Made by a program: the position numbers and the translations under genes. Shown here piece after piece: positions 48,850 through 58,734 of a DNA stretch of 64,000 nucleotides. Below the pieces are notes generated by a model. The model did not search any database. It was not told the origin of the DNA and was given only the letters and a program-made list of their open reading frames with translations. Position 1 is the first letter of the stretch. The number at the start of each line of letters is the position of its first letter. Source of the DNA: Lichenostomus cassidix (lineage: Eukaryota; Chordata; Aves; Passeriformes; Meliphagidae); the NCBI GenBank assembly GCA_008360975.2, contig CM039193.1, positions 11,088,501 to 11,152,500 of the forward strand, read 5' to 3'.

Positions 48850-48855
48850 AATAAA
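48850..48855 (+). terminator. AATAAA polyadenylation-signal candidate
   Basis: Canonical hexamer 47 bases downstream of the stop of the exon-like segment at 48610-48803. It matters only if that segment is transcribed; the hexamer also occurs by chance. Confidence 0.25.
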
Positions 48856-49359
48856 GATTTTCTTTTAATTGAATTTAGCTCAATCATCTGGTTGAGTGGC
48901 TGACTTGAGCAGGAGCACTGAAAGTTTGCAGAATTCCCAAAATACACCAGAGAATGAAAATCCTTATGATTTCATAAATTTCATTACAAATCAAGTAACT
49001 GGACTAACAGGTTTGTGATCTGCAATGGAGGGACATGAATGTGTGCACATGTTAGAGGCAGGAAACCAACACTTCCACCAGAAGACACAGCTGCTTCTTG
49101 GGTGAAGTGAATACACTCTATGCTTTTTATTTCATTTTCCCCAGGTAGCTTATACCAACGTGCCTACTCTAAAAGTTACATTTAGTCATATGTGATTTTG
49201 AATCCACTGTATTGCCTCTAGATAATGCCTGGTGCTTCAGTGTCAGTCCAGGAATTCCCAGGGTGTACATCACCAGGTAGGTAATAAAGAGAGAAATTCT
49301 TATCTGAAAATGGGGTTACAACTGCACATTATGGAGTTGGATTAGACATGTTGTTATAT
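48856..49359. other. Anonymous sequence, nothing recognised
   Basis: Moderately AT-rich, no long frames, no repeat family or motif cluster. Confidence 0.45.
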
Positions 49360-49570
49360 GTATTATTGCCATGTTTTGACTACCTACAAACTAGAGCATT
49401 AATCATGTAATTACATAACTTATGATTACCTAAAAATGCTCCCTCTTCAAATGGCTGTTGCAAATTTGTTCTTTCCTCTGCTGAAATAACCTGTCATCTG
49501 CTCATTGTGATTCATTAAATATGTTGCAACTGGGTTATAATCTTCATTAGTTTCACAGAACGCATCCAAA
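49360..49570. promoter_or_regulatory. AT-rich candidate conserved element
   Basis: Words include GCATTAATCATGTAATTACATAAC near 49397-49420 (GTAATTAC palindrome) and CATTAAATATGTTGC near 49512. No coding or repeat signal. Composition-based. Confidence 0.33.
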
Positions 49571-52500
49571 ACCAGGGATTACCCTTTTTCTTTTCACTGA
49601 AGCAAGCAGTTGTGGGTTGTTGTGTCTCCTTCACCCAGAGAAGGCTAGGTTCTAAAGCTCACTTCCAATGGTTTTGGTTCTTGAGGGTTTCCTAGGTTCA
49701 AAAATAAGCCTCTCAAGAGCAACGTTACTAGCATACAGAAAACAGGGATCTGTAAAATAATATTAACTTCTACAATTTATAAATTTGATTTCCGATTATT
49801 TTCTTTTGACCATTTTGTTTTCAGAAGCATTCATCAGAGCACTGGGTTTTAATTTCCTTTTGACTGACAAATTTTTGAATCAGACAAGATACATTTCTCT
49901 GATTACTGCTGGACAAGGCTTGTAGGTAGAGATAGTGTCTTTTATTAGATGGAGCAGCATGGCTGGAGAGCTCAGGCAGATTTTGAGGCACATGAGCCCT
50001 ACAAATCTGAACCAGAAGCTGTCAGTGCTAAGCATGTGCTGAATAAGCAGCTGCTTGGGGTTAGATATGTGTGAATTAGACCATCTCAGCAGAGGAAAGG
50101 TGAGTGCAGGTATCTCTAGGTCAGAACAGCAACTGGGAAATATTGCCAGATTATTTGTAAGCATTGTCTGGTATGCAGGTGAAGGGTGACAGAATTGTAC
50201 AAGGAAAAGTCGTGTTGTGCCTTAAGTATGGGAAAGATGTGTTTCTCTTGAATGATCTAATAACGACATGAACGTGGAAGTTCCTATTTCATGCTTAGGA
50301 GTGTGTGTCCTTCTGAGATTGCTCAAATGCGCTTCAAATTTTATTCCCTGTTAATCTCTGTGGGCTTTTGCAGGAAGCTCAGAAAAAAGGCTTCTACATT
50401 TACAGCTCTTTTTGCTTTGACACAGGCAGAGGAATCTTTGGCATGGAAGCTCAAACCCTGTCTCTGGGGTTTCAAGCCCATGGAGAAGGTCATATATGAC
50501 TGACAATTGGGAGCTAGTGAGATCTGCTGTGCTGGATTTGTCAATGATTAGCCTGGTCTGACAAAGGTTCTACCATGACCATTGTGGTGACTTCTTAAAG
50601 TTGATTGGGAGCTATTAAAGAGTGATAAAAATCAGATATTTCTGACCATGGTGATCAAAGGAGGAATTCAGTGATAGTACAATAGGTGCTTGGAATTCTC
50701 CGGGCATTGCCATCAGTATTGTTTAATGACCCAATGCTATGGCTATGTTGGGTAAATAGCAGCTTTGGCAGGTATATAGAAAAGAAGTCCTTAGGACACT
50801 GGGGTTTCAGAGTAGCAACATAACTCATTTGCCAACTGTCCGCTGTCCTTGGACACTGGTGGTTGCCATGTTGTGACTGTCAGCCAGAAGGTTGACCCCA
50901 CTTCCAGAATCCTGATTTATTCAGAAACCTGTGTATTTCCTCACTCAGGTTTCACACATGTTGCTTGTGGTCTAAAGGCAACAGTTCCACCAGCTGAGCT
51001 GATGAAGGTTTCTTTCTGGCTGAGGTTACACACACACATGTTAAAAGCTGGTGTCAGGTGAATTTTGCCTAATAGGATTCTGAAATTTCCTCCTCCTTTA
51101 AGAATGAGGGTAATTTAATGCTCCTGCCCTAACTATAGGAATATACTTATTTGGGAGCACAAATCCTCCACTCTGCCACCCTGAAAGACTTCAGCAGCCT
51201 GTGCTAAGAAGGTGGGAGCTCAGCACATGGAAAGAGATGTCCTGGCAGCTCGGTGAGTGGAGCCACCACGTCCCATGGAAACCCAAAACGTTTTTTACCC
51301 TTGTTACCTTTCACTCAAAACTTGTGAGCATCCTCACACTGCTTGGTGTGCAGAGTGGTGGCTGGGGGGATGTTGGCTTCCTGCAATCTCAGGCCTTTGA
51401 TGCCTGATTTCCCTGAATTCCCTGAACCTGCTGCACATTGGAGCTGTGAATGTCATTCTTGCTGACCAACAACCAGCAATTTCCCAGGCATCAAGTACAT
51501 GTGTGTGTGGTATTGAGTAATTTCTTTGGGGCTATTGTTTAAGGCTTCAAACCATGGAAGGAAACTGGGAGGCTGTTTAGATGTCACTAAAGGTCACTGG
51601 CTATTTTTATAGGTCACATAAAAGAAAACCAAAACTGCACAAAAAGAATATTCAGATTGTGAATTCAGGGCTTTAAAAAATATTTTTGCTGCCTAACTAT
51701 CACAAATCACTACAGAGCACAGGCAAACTGATTTTTCAGGGGCTCATAGCTTGGCCAAAGGTGCATTACCCTTCCCGTAAAAAATTATTCCCTGGCACCA
51801 TTGTGACCTTCCTGCCAAAATTTAAATCAGTGCTCCAAATTATAGTGCTGAGACTATTTAACAAGATACCAGTTGTTTGTTGTTCTTCTGGTTTTTTAAC
51901 TGGGGTACAAAGTTTTCCTGTAGTGGATGAACTGCATTAGCTGAAATTTTCACCCTGAATTCCAGCAGGGCAGACAACCAGCATCAAAAACTTTAATTCT
52001 AAAGATTAAAGTCTGGCAAAATTCTAAGCAACTTGAATCTTATAACAGTGCATTTTGTACAAAGTGGTCAGCATATCAAAAGGAAATATTTTTTTCTGTC
52101 TGTTTAGATTTTGATGTAATTCCATCAAACATTTAATTGGTAGACACAGCATTAGCTCCAGACTCATTTTGAAGCAATGAACATTAGTCACACATAAACA
52201 ATAGGGCTGGGGGCAAATTACACGAGTGCCAAGTGGTGGGAGAGATTTTTAACAACGGGCTTTGCAAACTGTGTCCCTGAATAAACAGAATTGTTGCAGA
52301 GCAGAAAACAGACCTTGAAATTGTCTCTGTTGGAAGGAACAGGGTTTGTATAGCACAGGGCAGTTCACCTACACAGCAGTCTTGAGCCAGGTATGCAAGT
52401 GCCTGGGAAAAGCAGGTTAGGTTGGGACTGCTCTTAGTGTGCAGGTCTGGCATCGCAGTGACCTGGGCAGGGGGTGGGTGGACTTTGACAGTGTGGTGCA

Positions 52501-52779
52501 GCTGAGTGGTGGCTTGATCCGAAATCCTGCCAGCCTGCTCTCCTGAGGGAACAGCAGGGTAATGTTCTGGGGGCTTAGAGGCAATTTGTGAGGTTAGACT
52601 GGAGGTTATGAGGTGAAATTGGCCCCCATGCAAATGTAGGTCAGAATGCTAATATGTACATATACAAAAACGGTGCAGGCAGGCAGCAAGCTTCTTGAAA
52701 AATCATGCTTATGGTGACCAGACCTGAGACACCATAAAATAAGGAATAACCTTTGCTAATTCTCAGTCATCGCCCCTGC
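49571..52779. other. Long anonymous stretch, no gene recognised
   Basis: Frames up to 149 codons (52184-52633, -) show no splice support. AT-rich patches near 49740-49870, 51640-51700 and 51990-52160 might be weak conserved blocks. An isolated octamer ATGCAAAT is at 52628-52635. No RNA gene seen. Confidence 0.4.
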
Positions 52780-52885
52780 AGAGTATTGCAGGCCAGAGAG
52801 GCAGGTGGGACTTACTCAAGGTCTTATCTGGAGTCAGAGCACAGCTAAAGGTTCATTCCCAGGTCCGTGGTCTCACTGCTGGAAC
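52780..52885 (-). repeat. Possible MIR/CORE-SINE relic
   Basis: The stretch 'gccagagaggcaggtgggacttactcaaggtcttatctggagtcagagcacagct' followed by 'ttcattcccaggtccgtggtct' mirrors the MIR core and tRNA-like end in reverse orientation. Diverged. Confidence 0.5.
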
Positions 52886-53593
52886 AGGCTGCCAGGAATT
52901 ACTGGCAATGTGTTTGGTTTTAATCTTTGCACTGTTCTCCAGTGAAGTTCTCCAGGCCGAAGTGCCTGGAATTTATCTCCAAAATATTTTGGAGGGGAAA
53001 TGTGATCATAAAGCTAAAGCTTTGGGCTATGCATGCTTCTTTTCAGGCTCCTAACGGGTTTGAAAGGGGTAAGTGTTAGTAACCTGCCTCCTTTGTTTTT
53101 TGACAAGGAGAGTAATTTAGAAAAACAAAAATCAAAAAACCCAAAACCATTTTAATCCCTTACACTGAGTTCATGTCAGCTTTAGCTTAACTCAACCCAC
53201 ATTGCAGGAACTTTAGGAGGCATTTTATGCTTGTTGGAATATGTTTGGGTCTCTTAGTGCTCTTATGACTGTATCACTGACTGGGGCCAGAGCTGTGCCA
53301 CAGCTGGCACACACACTGGGCAGCAAAGCCTTGCCCTTGGTGGCAAAAATGAGAGAAAGCTGCTGAGCCCGAGGGTGATGTTTGCTGAGCAAACAGTGTG
53401 CCCAGCCTGCTGCAGAAGGGCTGAGCCTCCAGTTCCTGTCCAGCTCCTGACACAAAACCCTGTGCTTCCTCTCCTGCATCTCTGGAGCCTCGTAAGACCC
53501 TTCCTCTTCCCAGCATATCGAATTGCAGCTGTCTCAAGCTCACTGGCAGCAAATTGCTGCTCCTGAGTCTGCCCTTGTTTTTTTTCCAAGCAG
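52886..53593. other. Anonymous sequence, no gene recognised
   Basis: Includes an A/C-rich patch at 53118-53150. From about 53230 the GC and CpG content rises and stays higher through about 53770; a 192-codon frame on the - strand (53274-53852) is open here, most likely because stops are rare in this composition. Confidence 0.4.
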
Positions 53594-53769
53594 AAGGAAA
53601 AGGCTGAAAGTTCCCGGTTTGTGCAGTCACGACTGTCCCAGCGAGCTCATATCTGCCCTGTTGAGAGACACTGGGCGGGGTGAGAGCATGAATGCAGCCG
53701 GGGAGCACCAGTGTCAGGCAGGCACCGTGCCTGCCTTTACCAGCCTGACAGGAACAGACAGGGACAAAG
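53594..53769 (+). CDS. Candidate internal exon upstream of the 55-kb exon pair
   Basis: A strong acceptor (nine T then ccaagcag, ending at 53593) starts a frame with full codons from 53595 to 53768 (RKRLKVPG... reading includes the split first codon). A donor-like AAAG|gtaaag follows at 53770. The translation is basic at the start and hydrophilic after (…SELISALLRDTGRGESMNAA…). CpGs are unusually frequent. Exon length is 176 nt: one base completing a codon, 58 codons, one base left over. That leftover phase does not match the phase-0 start of the next candidate exon at 55156, so either an exon is missing between them, another splice site is used, or this segment is unrelated. The - strand is also open here, which weakens the coding case. 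Confidence 0.22.
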
Positions 53770-55155
53770 GTAAAGCTCGAGGCCTGAAAAGGCTGCTTGT
53801 TGCAGCGTTTCATGGCCAGTGAGCATGACCAGCCTTCAGGGCTAATTACCAAAGGAGAGAGAAGTATGTTCTTGTCAGCAGACCTACAGGGTTACTATTT
53901 AATGAAGCAGATATGCAGGTAACTTGTTCAATGAACAAGTGAGTGACTTGTGTCCACAAGGATGTAGGTGTGTGTGGCAGGATGCTTCAGATGGCTTTCT
54001 ACCCTTGGTCTCCTCTCTAAGTGTAGTTGGGCACAACTCTCAGCAGTAACCCACCTCCCTCTTCTCCAGTTTTCCCTCTCTACCTTCTCTGCTCTCCTTT
54101 TACCTTTTTTTCTCTACCATTCTCCTCCTTTTTACAACCCTAGCACCTCTTGTTTATTCCATCCTGTCCTTTCATAGCTCTCCACCTTATTTTTCCTCCC
54201 CTTTTTTTAATTACCGATGCTAAGCAGCATTGAACAGTGGTGTCATCACTATTTCATCAGGCCTGCCCAAGTTCCCTGCCAGTGTTTTATGGAGCATGTG
54301 TGAGCTGGGAACAGCCAGTATCCTCTGTGTGCTTGCATCAGGGTCCCCTGCCGATCTCAGCTTCTCAGCACATCTGTCAAGTGTTACTTGTCCTTTCCTT
54401 GGGACTGCCCGTGGAGGTGTGCAGGGGGTTGTGAGCTGTGCCAAACCCTGGTGTTGTGCTGGCAGGGTTACAGCCAGCGTGAGGATCCCTCCATGCTGCA
54501 GGAATCTCTTTGTATTGCTGTGTAGTCAGATGCCAAAAAGTTACTTGTGTGTTAACTTGGTGCCTGTGCTGGTCTCTGTAAGAGAGATGGGATAAAACAT
54601 TCAGGAATTAATCAAATGGTCATTTTTAATTTTTGTTCCCAAGTCAGTGGGTATGAGCGGATTCAATGGCCTTTTCAGACTCCTAAACTTGTACTCTGAA
54701 TTCATAAAATTTAGTCCATCCAGCATCACCTCTCAGACTTGTCTTGACTTCTAGACTGGAGTAGGTATTACTCAGGAGGAGTAGCAGCATCTACAGTACA
54801 ACACCTCTCACAGTTGTTATGGGAATTACTAATGTACTTCACTGCAACCTATATTTCAACCTGATAGTAGCTACACTTGGTAGAGGATCTTTCTAACCCA
54901 AAAGTTGATTAATACATGAGTATTAAATAGTTATGGATCTCTTCTACCAGTATCCCTTGTGTATTTACCAGAAAAGATAACTGGATTGTCAAAATTTACC
55001 CATACCTCCCATGGCATTGGGAGGAACATGCCAGCTGAAAACTTGGTGTGACTGCAGAGTCTTACAAGCCAGTCTCACTGGTCCACTTCTCATGCCACCA
55101 GAAAACACATTTCTTTACAGTTGTGCTGCTTCACACTCTCTGTTTCTACCAGCAG
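53770..55155. other. Possible intron or anonymous sequence, pyrimidine-rich patch inside
   Basis: A pyrimidine-rich stretch runs from about 54050 to 54206. A 121-codon + frame (54230-54595) has no splice support. Moderately AT-rich from 54600 to 55000 with no strong motif cluster. If the flanking candidate exons are real, this would be the intron between them. Confidence 0.35.
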
Positions 55156-55509
55156 GTTCCAGGCCAGCTCTACAACTGTGCCCACCTGGGCTGTCCCCTG
55201 GGAAGGGTCCTCCTGGCAGGGGACATGGAGCTGCTGGCTGTCACAGCACCTGAGGAAGCAGGGAAGAATGCAACAGCATCACAAGTCAAGGCAGAAGGAG
55301 CAGAAAAAGCAGCAGCAATGCTGGAGGTGGAAAGCCCAGTGGGAACAGGTCTGGGTGGGAAGGTGGTCACTCCCAAAGGAGCAGCGGCGATTATGGTGGG
55401 AGCATCAGAAAACCCAGCAGTAGAAAGAGTTGCTGAAGCATTTGCCAGGGCAGCAGAAAGAATTGCAATATCAGAAGCTGCCAAGGTGTTGCAGTCAGCA
55501 ATAGCTGAG
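55156..55509 (+). CDS. Candidate Ala/Glu-rich coding exon, unrecognised protein
   Basis: A 3' splice site with a clear pyrimidine tract (cactctctgtttctaccagcag, ending at 55155; a 3-base alternative at 55152) opens 118 codons in phase 0, closed by a GAG|gtaggt donor at 55510. From residue 31 on, 74 of 88 codons begin with a purine by hand count, a strong coding-type periodicity. Residues 1-30 (VPGQLYNCAH...) are less biased. Residues 33-60 are Glu/Lys/Ala-rich, 61-80 are Gly/Val-rich, and about 86-118 form a predicted amphipathic helix (…AVERVAEAFARAAERIAIS…). The same frame also stays open into the intron to a TAA at 55627-55629. No known family is recognised; the helix spacing vaguely recalls kinase-anchoring helices, which is only a thought. 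A decayed GCA-type repeat could mimic part of the periodicity but not the Gly/Val stretch. Confidence 0.42.
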
Positions 55510-55665
55510 GTAGGTAGCCCTGCAGCCCCAGTACTTGATGACATGGAGGGGGCTGGGGGTACTTGTTCTGCTGGGCTGGGCTCACAGATCCAATGGCCTG
55601 GGATACTGCAGCTCCAGCACCAGAACTAACCCTGACCTTTCCTTCTCGCCCTCACAATGCCTCAG
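55510..55665 (+). other. Candidate 156-nt intron with ACTAAC branch site
   Basis: Starts gtaggt and ends ctcacaatgcctcag. ACTAAC at 55625-55630 fits the vertebrate branch-point consensus, with the branch A about 36 bases before the 3' end, followed by a C/T-rich stretch. Both flanking exon-like segments are in phase 0. Its length is a multiple of three, and unspliced translation would stop at the TAA inside the branch site. Confidence 0.4.
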
Positions 55666-55776
55666 GTGGATCAGACCATATTTGTGCTTAGCCTCGAGCA
55701 ACGGGAAGAAATTTTTATTTTGGAAAAATTGAAAGCAATGTTGAAAAAAAAAAAAATTCCCCGAAATTCCTACTGA
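55666..55776 (+). CDS. Candidate terminal coding exon, unrecognised protein
   Basis: Follows the candidate acceptor in phase 0 and reads 36 residues to a TGA at 55774-55776 (VDQTIFVLSLEQREEIFILE...). The middle is a predicted amphipathic helix with regularly spaced I/L/F and E/K, ending in a lysine cluster from a run of 13 A (55744-55756) and a short polar tail. If joined to 55156-55509 the product has at least 154 residues. No nearby polyadenylation signal is clear; the first AATAAA downstream is at 56869-56874. The A-run is prone to slippage, so the end of the frame may vary. No family recognised. Confidence 0.35.
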   Translation: MDQTIFVLSLEQREEIFILEKLKAMLKKKKIPRNSY

Positions 55777-55809
55777 GAGTTTGTGCTCTTTTCCCATCTG
55801 GTTTCCCTC

Positions 55810-56170
55810 TGTCTTTTAGATGAGCTCTTTTTCATGATAGCGGGCACTTTATCACGCCTGGTATAGTTAAGGTTACAAAGCACTCTCCATTCCAGCCCCG
55901 CTGGCCACATGCTCATCCTGTTCTAAAGCATTCATATTTGGGGATCAAAAAAGGTCCACGCGTGGTGTTTGCTCAGCCGAGAATTTTTATTTGACATTTG
56001 AGCAATTATGCCTTGTGTTGTTCGTGAGTTTGCTGAGGGTGATAAACGCACTTTTCCCATTTGAAAAACCTGTCTTTTAACATTGACGATGTGGTGACAG
56101 ATTTTCAGCAGGGATGGGAGTTGGACTTGCCAGGGCTCAGTGCCCACTCCAAGCGCCAGATTTTCAGCTG
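55810..56170. promoter_or_regulatory. CpG-bearing candidate conserved element, possibly 3' UTR-linked
   Basis: Contains isolated CpGs (55842, 55856, 55898, 55960, 55962, 55979, 56025, 56048, 56087), the perfect palindrome CCACGCGTGG at 55956-55965, and AT-rich words such as GATAAACGCAC near 56041. It could be a regulatory element or part of a long 3' UTR if the exon pair just upstream is real. No repeat family fits. Confidence 0.38.
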
Positions 56171-57058
56171 CGTTCGGCACCCAGCAGCTTCCCGTTGGGT
56201 GTGAGGCCTTTGGACATGTTTGTTCCCATGTGTGGAGCTCGTTTGAAGAGCTGCCTGCCTGCAGCAGCACCGAGCATCCACCTTCTGCTCTCAGGAAAAT
56301 CTGGATCTCATCTCCCTGCACTGTGATTTCAGTTTGGTGTGCAGGGTCAGCTTACTGCTATCACTGTTTCCTGGGCCCCAGAGCTGTCCCGAGCACATGG
56401 AATTTCTGTAGGATATCTTTTAACTTATCCCTCAGTTTGGGCAAGTGGCTTCACTCAGGAAGGGCTTTCCAATGTCTGTTTGAGTTTTGGTGTCTGAGTT
56501 CTGGTGTGTTTTCATGTATTGTGGAGATCAGCTGGATTTAGGTACATGCCAAAACAATTTTCTAAATCAGCCCATTAATAGGGACCTTTATTTTTAAAAT
56601 CAGCAGTTTACTTTCTAGTGACTTTTCCAGTGCTGATGTATTTCTTCTCTTGACTTTTCAGCTCAAAGGGAAGAGGAGGAGCATGTGGATAAAGCCGAGG
56701 AGCACCACTCAGCCAGAAGAGGATTGGGTGAAAGAGGGAGAGGTGAAATGAAATGAAGGAGAGGTGATGTTCTGGGTCATACCTCCTAATGGGGGGCTGG
56801 TGCCACCACTCCTGGAATGCAATAGGGCTGCCAATCACATCTCTTTTGTGACTCACTATGCTATTAAAAATAAATATATGGCATATTCTGCACACAAGAA
56901 TGTTGAGGGTCTGTCAAAGGTCTTTGTCTCCTGGTTTTGTGAAATGGCAGCTCTGCAGCTTTGTGACTCTTCCTAAAAGATGAAGGAGAACAAAATGCAG
57001 TTCATAACAGAAAACATACTACAGCCATGAAATGATATAAAAAAGAAATACTTTCGTA
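56171..57058. other. Anonymous sequence, no gene recognised
   Basis: Chance frames up to 133 codons on +, 95 on -. An AATAAA lies at 56869-56874 in an AT-rich stretch. Nothing else is distinctive. Confidence 0.42.
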
Positions 57059-57143
57059 GAGTCATAGAATATCCTGAGTTGGAAGTGACCCACTAAGATC
57101 ATCAAAGTCACCTCCTGGCCCTGCATAGGACACCCCCAAGGCT
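57059..57143 (-). mobile_element. CR1 LINE, short 3' end fragment
   Basis: Begins 'gtcatagaatatcctgagttggaagtgacccac' and continues 'caccTcctggccctgcataggacaccccc', the 3' terminus of a common avian CR1 type in reverse complement. Only about 85 bases remain. Same orientation as the two other CR1 copies in the window. Confidence 0.92.
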
Positions 57144-57344
57144 TAAATTTACTTTAAATATGAAGCCAAGTATTCGTGTCTGTAGGTTGAGAGATGGTCC
57201 ATGGGAGCACTACTAATGTGAAATAGTTTTAAATCCTGACAGAGCAGGTGCATTTTCCAGTCAATCCACATTGCTGCAACTCTCTCCAGCTCTGGAGTGG
57301 GTTTGTTGTCTAGATGGGAATGGTAGGTATGTTCTTTTTTCAGT
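57144..57344. other. Short unique spacer between CR1 fragment and GT tract
   Basis: Unremarkable. Ends in a T-rich run leading into the GT tract. Confidence 0.4.
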
Positions 57345-57528
57345 GGTTTTTTTTGGGGTGGGTTTTTTGGTTGTTTATTTGTTTGGGGTGTTTTTTTGTT
57401 GTTTGTTTGTTGTTTGTTTGGGGGGTTTGGGGTGTGTTTCGTTTGTTTGGTTTGGTTTGTGTTGGGTTTCATTTTTGTTTGTTTGTTTTGTTTGCTTTTT
57501 TGGTTTTTGATTTGTTTTTTTTTTTTCC
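57345..57528. repeat. Long GT-rich low-complexity tract, G4-prone
   Basis: About 180 bases of almost only T and G on the + strand, in irregular TTTG/GGTTT units with G-runs of four to six (about 57355, 57384, 57420, 57429). Frames on both strands here are low-complexity (Phe/Cys/Val/Leu on +; Asn/Lys/Thr/Pro on -) and not genes. Confidence 0.9.
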
Positions 57529-58734
57529 TAATTCAATTTATTTCTATGAAGCACGGAATGGGAAAGGTGTCTCCATCCAGACTGATAATGGTGCAATGCC
57601 AGACAGAGGAAGTAGAGAAGAAATTCAAGAAACAGGAATAATATCTTCAAAACAGTGATGGACTTGCCAGCATGAATGACATTCCCTGGGCATTACAGAC
57701 GGATCGTTAAAACAGATTGCTCATTTTTGAGGGGAAAAAATATTGTTTGTTGTAATATTGTTTCTCAGCCTCTGAGGTGCAGGTAAGATGGGGCTGTAGT
57801 AACATTTGGATGATGGAGCAATCACCACAAGAGATAAATGGTGATGATGTGTAGCAGGGTGTAGCATTAGAACAAAGCCACTCTTGGTGGGTGTCTCACA
57901 GGTCTTCTGATGGAGGATGATCACAACTCAGAAGTGCCTGATGCCTCCAGAAAACATCTGCTTTGTGAATTCCCTCCAGATCCTTCATGGTTTGCTGCTC
58001 CAGGTTTGTGTTTAGCAGACTGAGGGGATGAGGTCAAATCTGTACCTGGATAGAAAATTTCTGAACCAAATGCAGGAGGTGATGCAAGTGCTTGTGTGTG
58101 ACTCGTGGCCATAGCTGAGGTGGGGTGAGCAGGCAGTGCCCTCAGGTACCCCAGGAGAAACAGGAAGCAGATCCCTGACTGCAGGTGGTCACGACTGAAG
58201 CCATATCACTTTTGGAAAGTAAAGACTGCAGCCCTGGATTCTGCCCCAAAATCCATGAGAGTATTGACAACCCATCTTTAAACTCCTGTGTAGTTGCAGC
58301 TGGATGTGATATTCTCCATATACCTTATTTCCAGCTTCCAGGGGTGTTTCTGTGGGAAACAGTTTTTCCTGGTGCACCCCAGAAGGAGCAGCACATTAGC
58401 AACAGCTCCAGCATTTTTTGGAGCTGTTCTCCAACAGACCCCAGGAGAGGAGGGTGTTGGGGATCTGCTGCTGCCCTGTGCAAGCTGGCTGACAATGAAG
58501 ATCCATCTCCCTCTTGGGAAATATGTCCTTGCATTGCAGCAAAGCCAAGGGGTTTCAGTGCCAGGCTGTGCCTTTGCCCCTCTGCAGCACACCCAGTGCC
58601 TGTGCACCTCTGCTGGCTTCTCTCTCTGTGCAGTGACAGGCTGGGGAGGAGAGAGGAGGGGAGAACAGCAGCCTCTGATTAAAACTCAGCCCCCCTGGCC
58701 TTAGATCTGAGGAGACAGAGCCCGCCCTCCCTTC
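57529..58734. other. Anonymous sequence, no gene recognised
   Basis: Overlapping frames of 109-165 codons in 58185-58704 on both strands look random and lack splice support. No repeats recognised. Confidence 0.42.

Noticed and set aside
53274..53852. 192-codon frame on the - strand
   Set aside because: Lies in a GC/CpG-rich patch where stops are rare on both strands; no splice sites fit its ends on that strand.
55170..55544. 124-codon Ala/Ser/Thr-rich frame on the - strand opposite the best exon
   Set aside because: Its composition is what results from reading purine-first codons of the + strand in reverse; splice signals favour the + strand.
57149..57658. Frames of about 80-114 codons on both strands across the GT tract
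   Set aside because: Low-complexity translation of a simple repeat.
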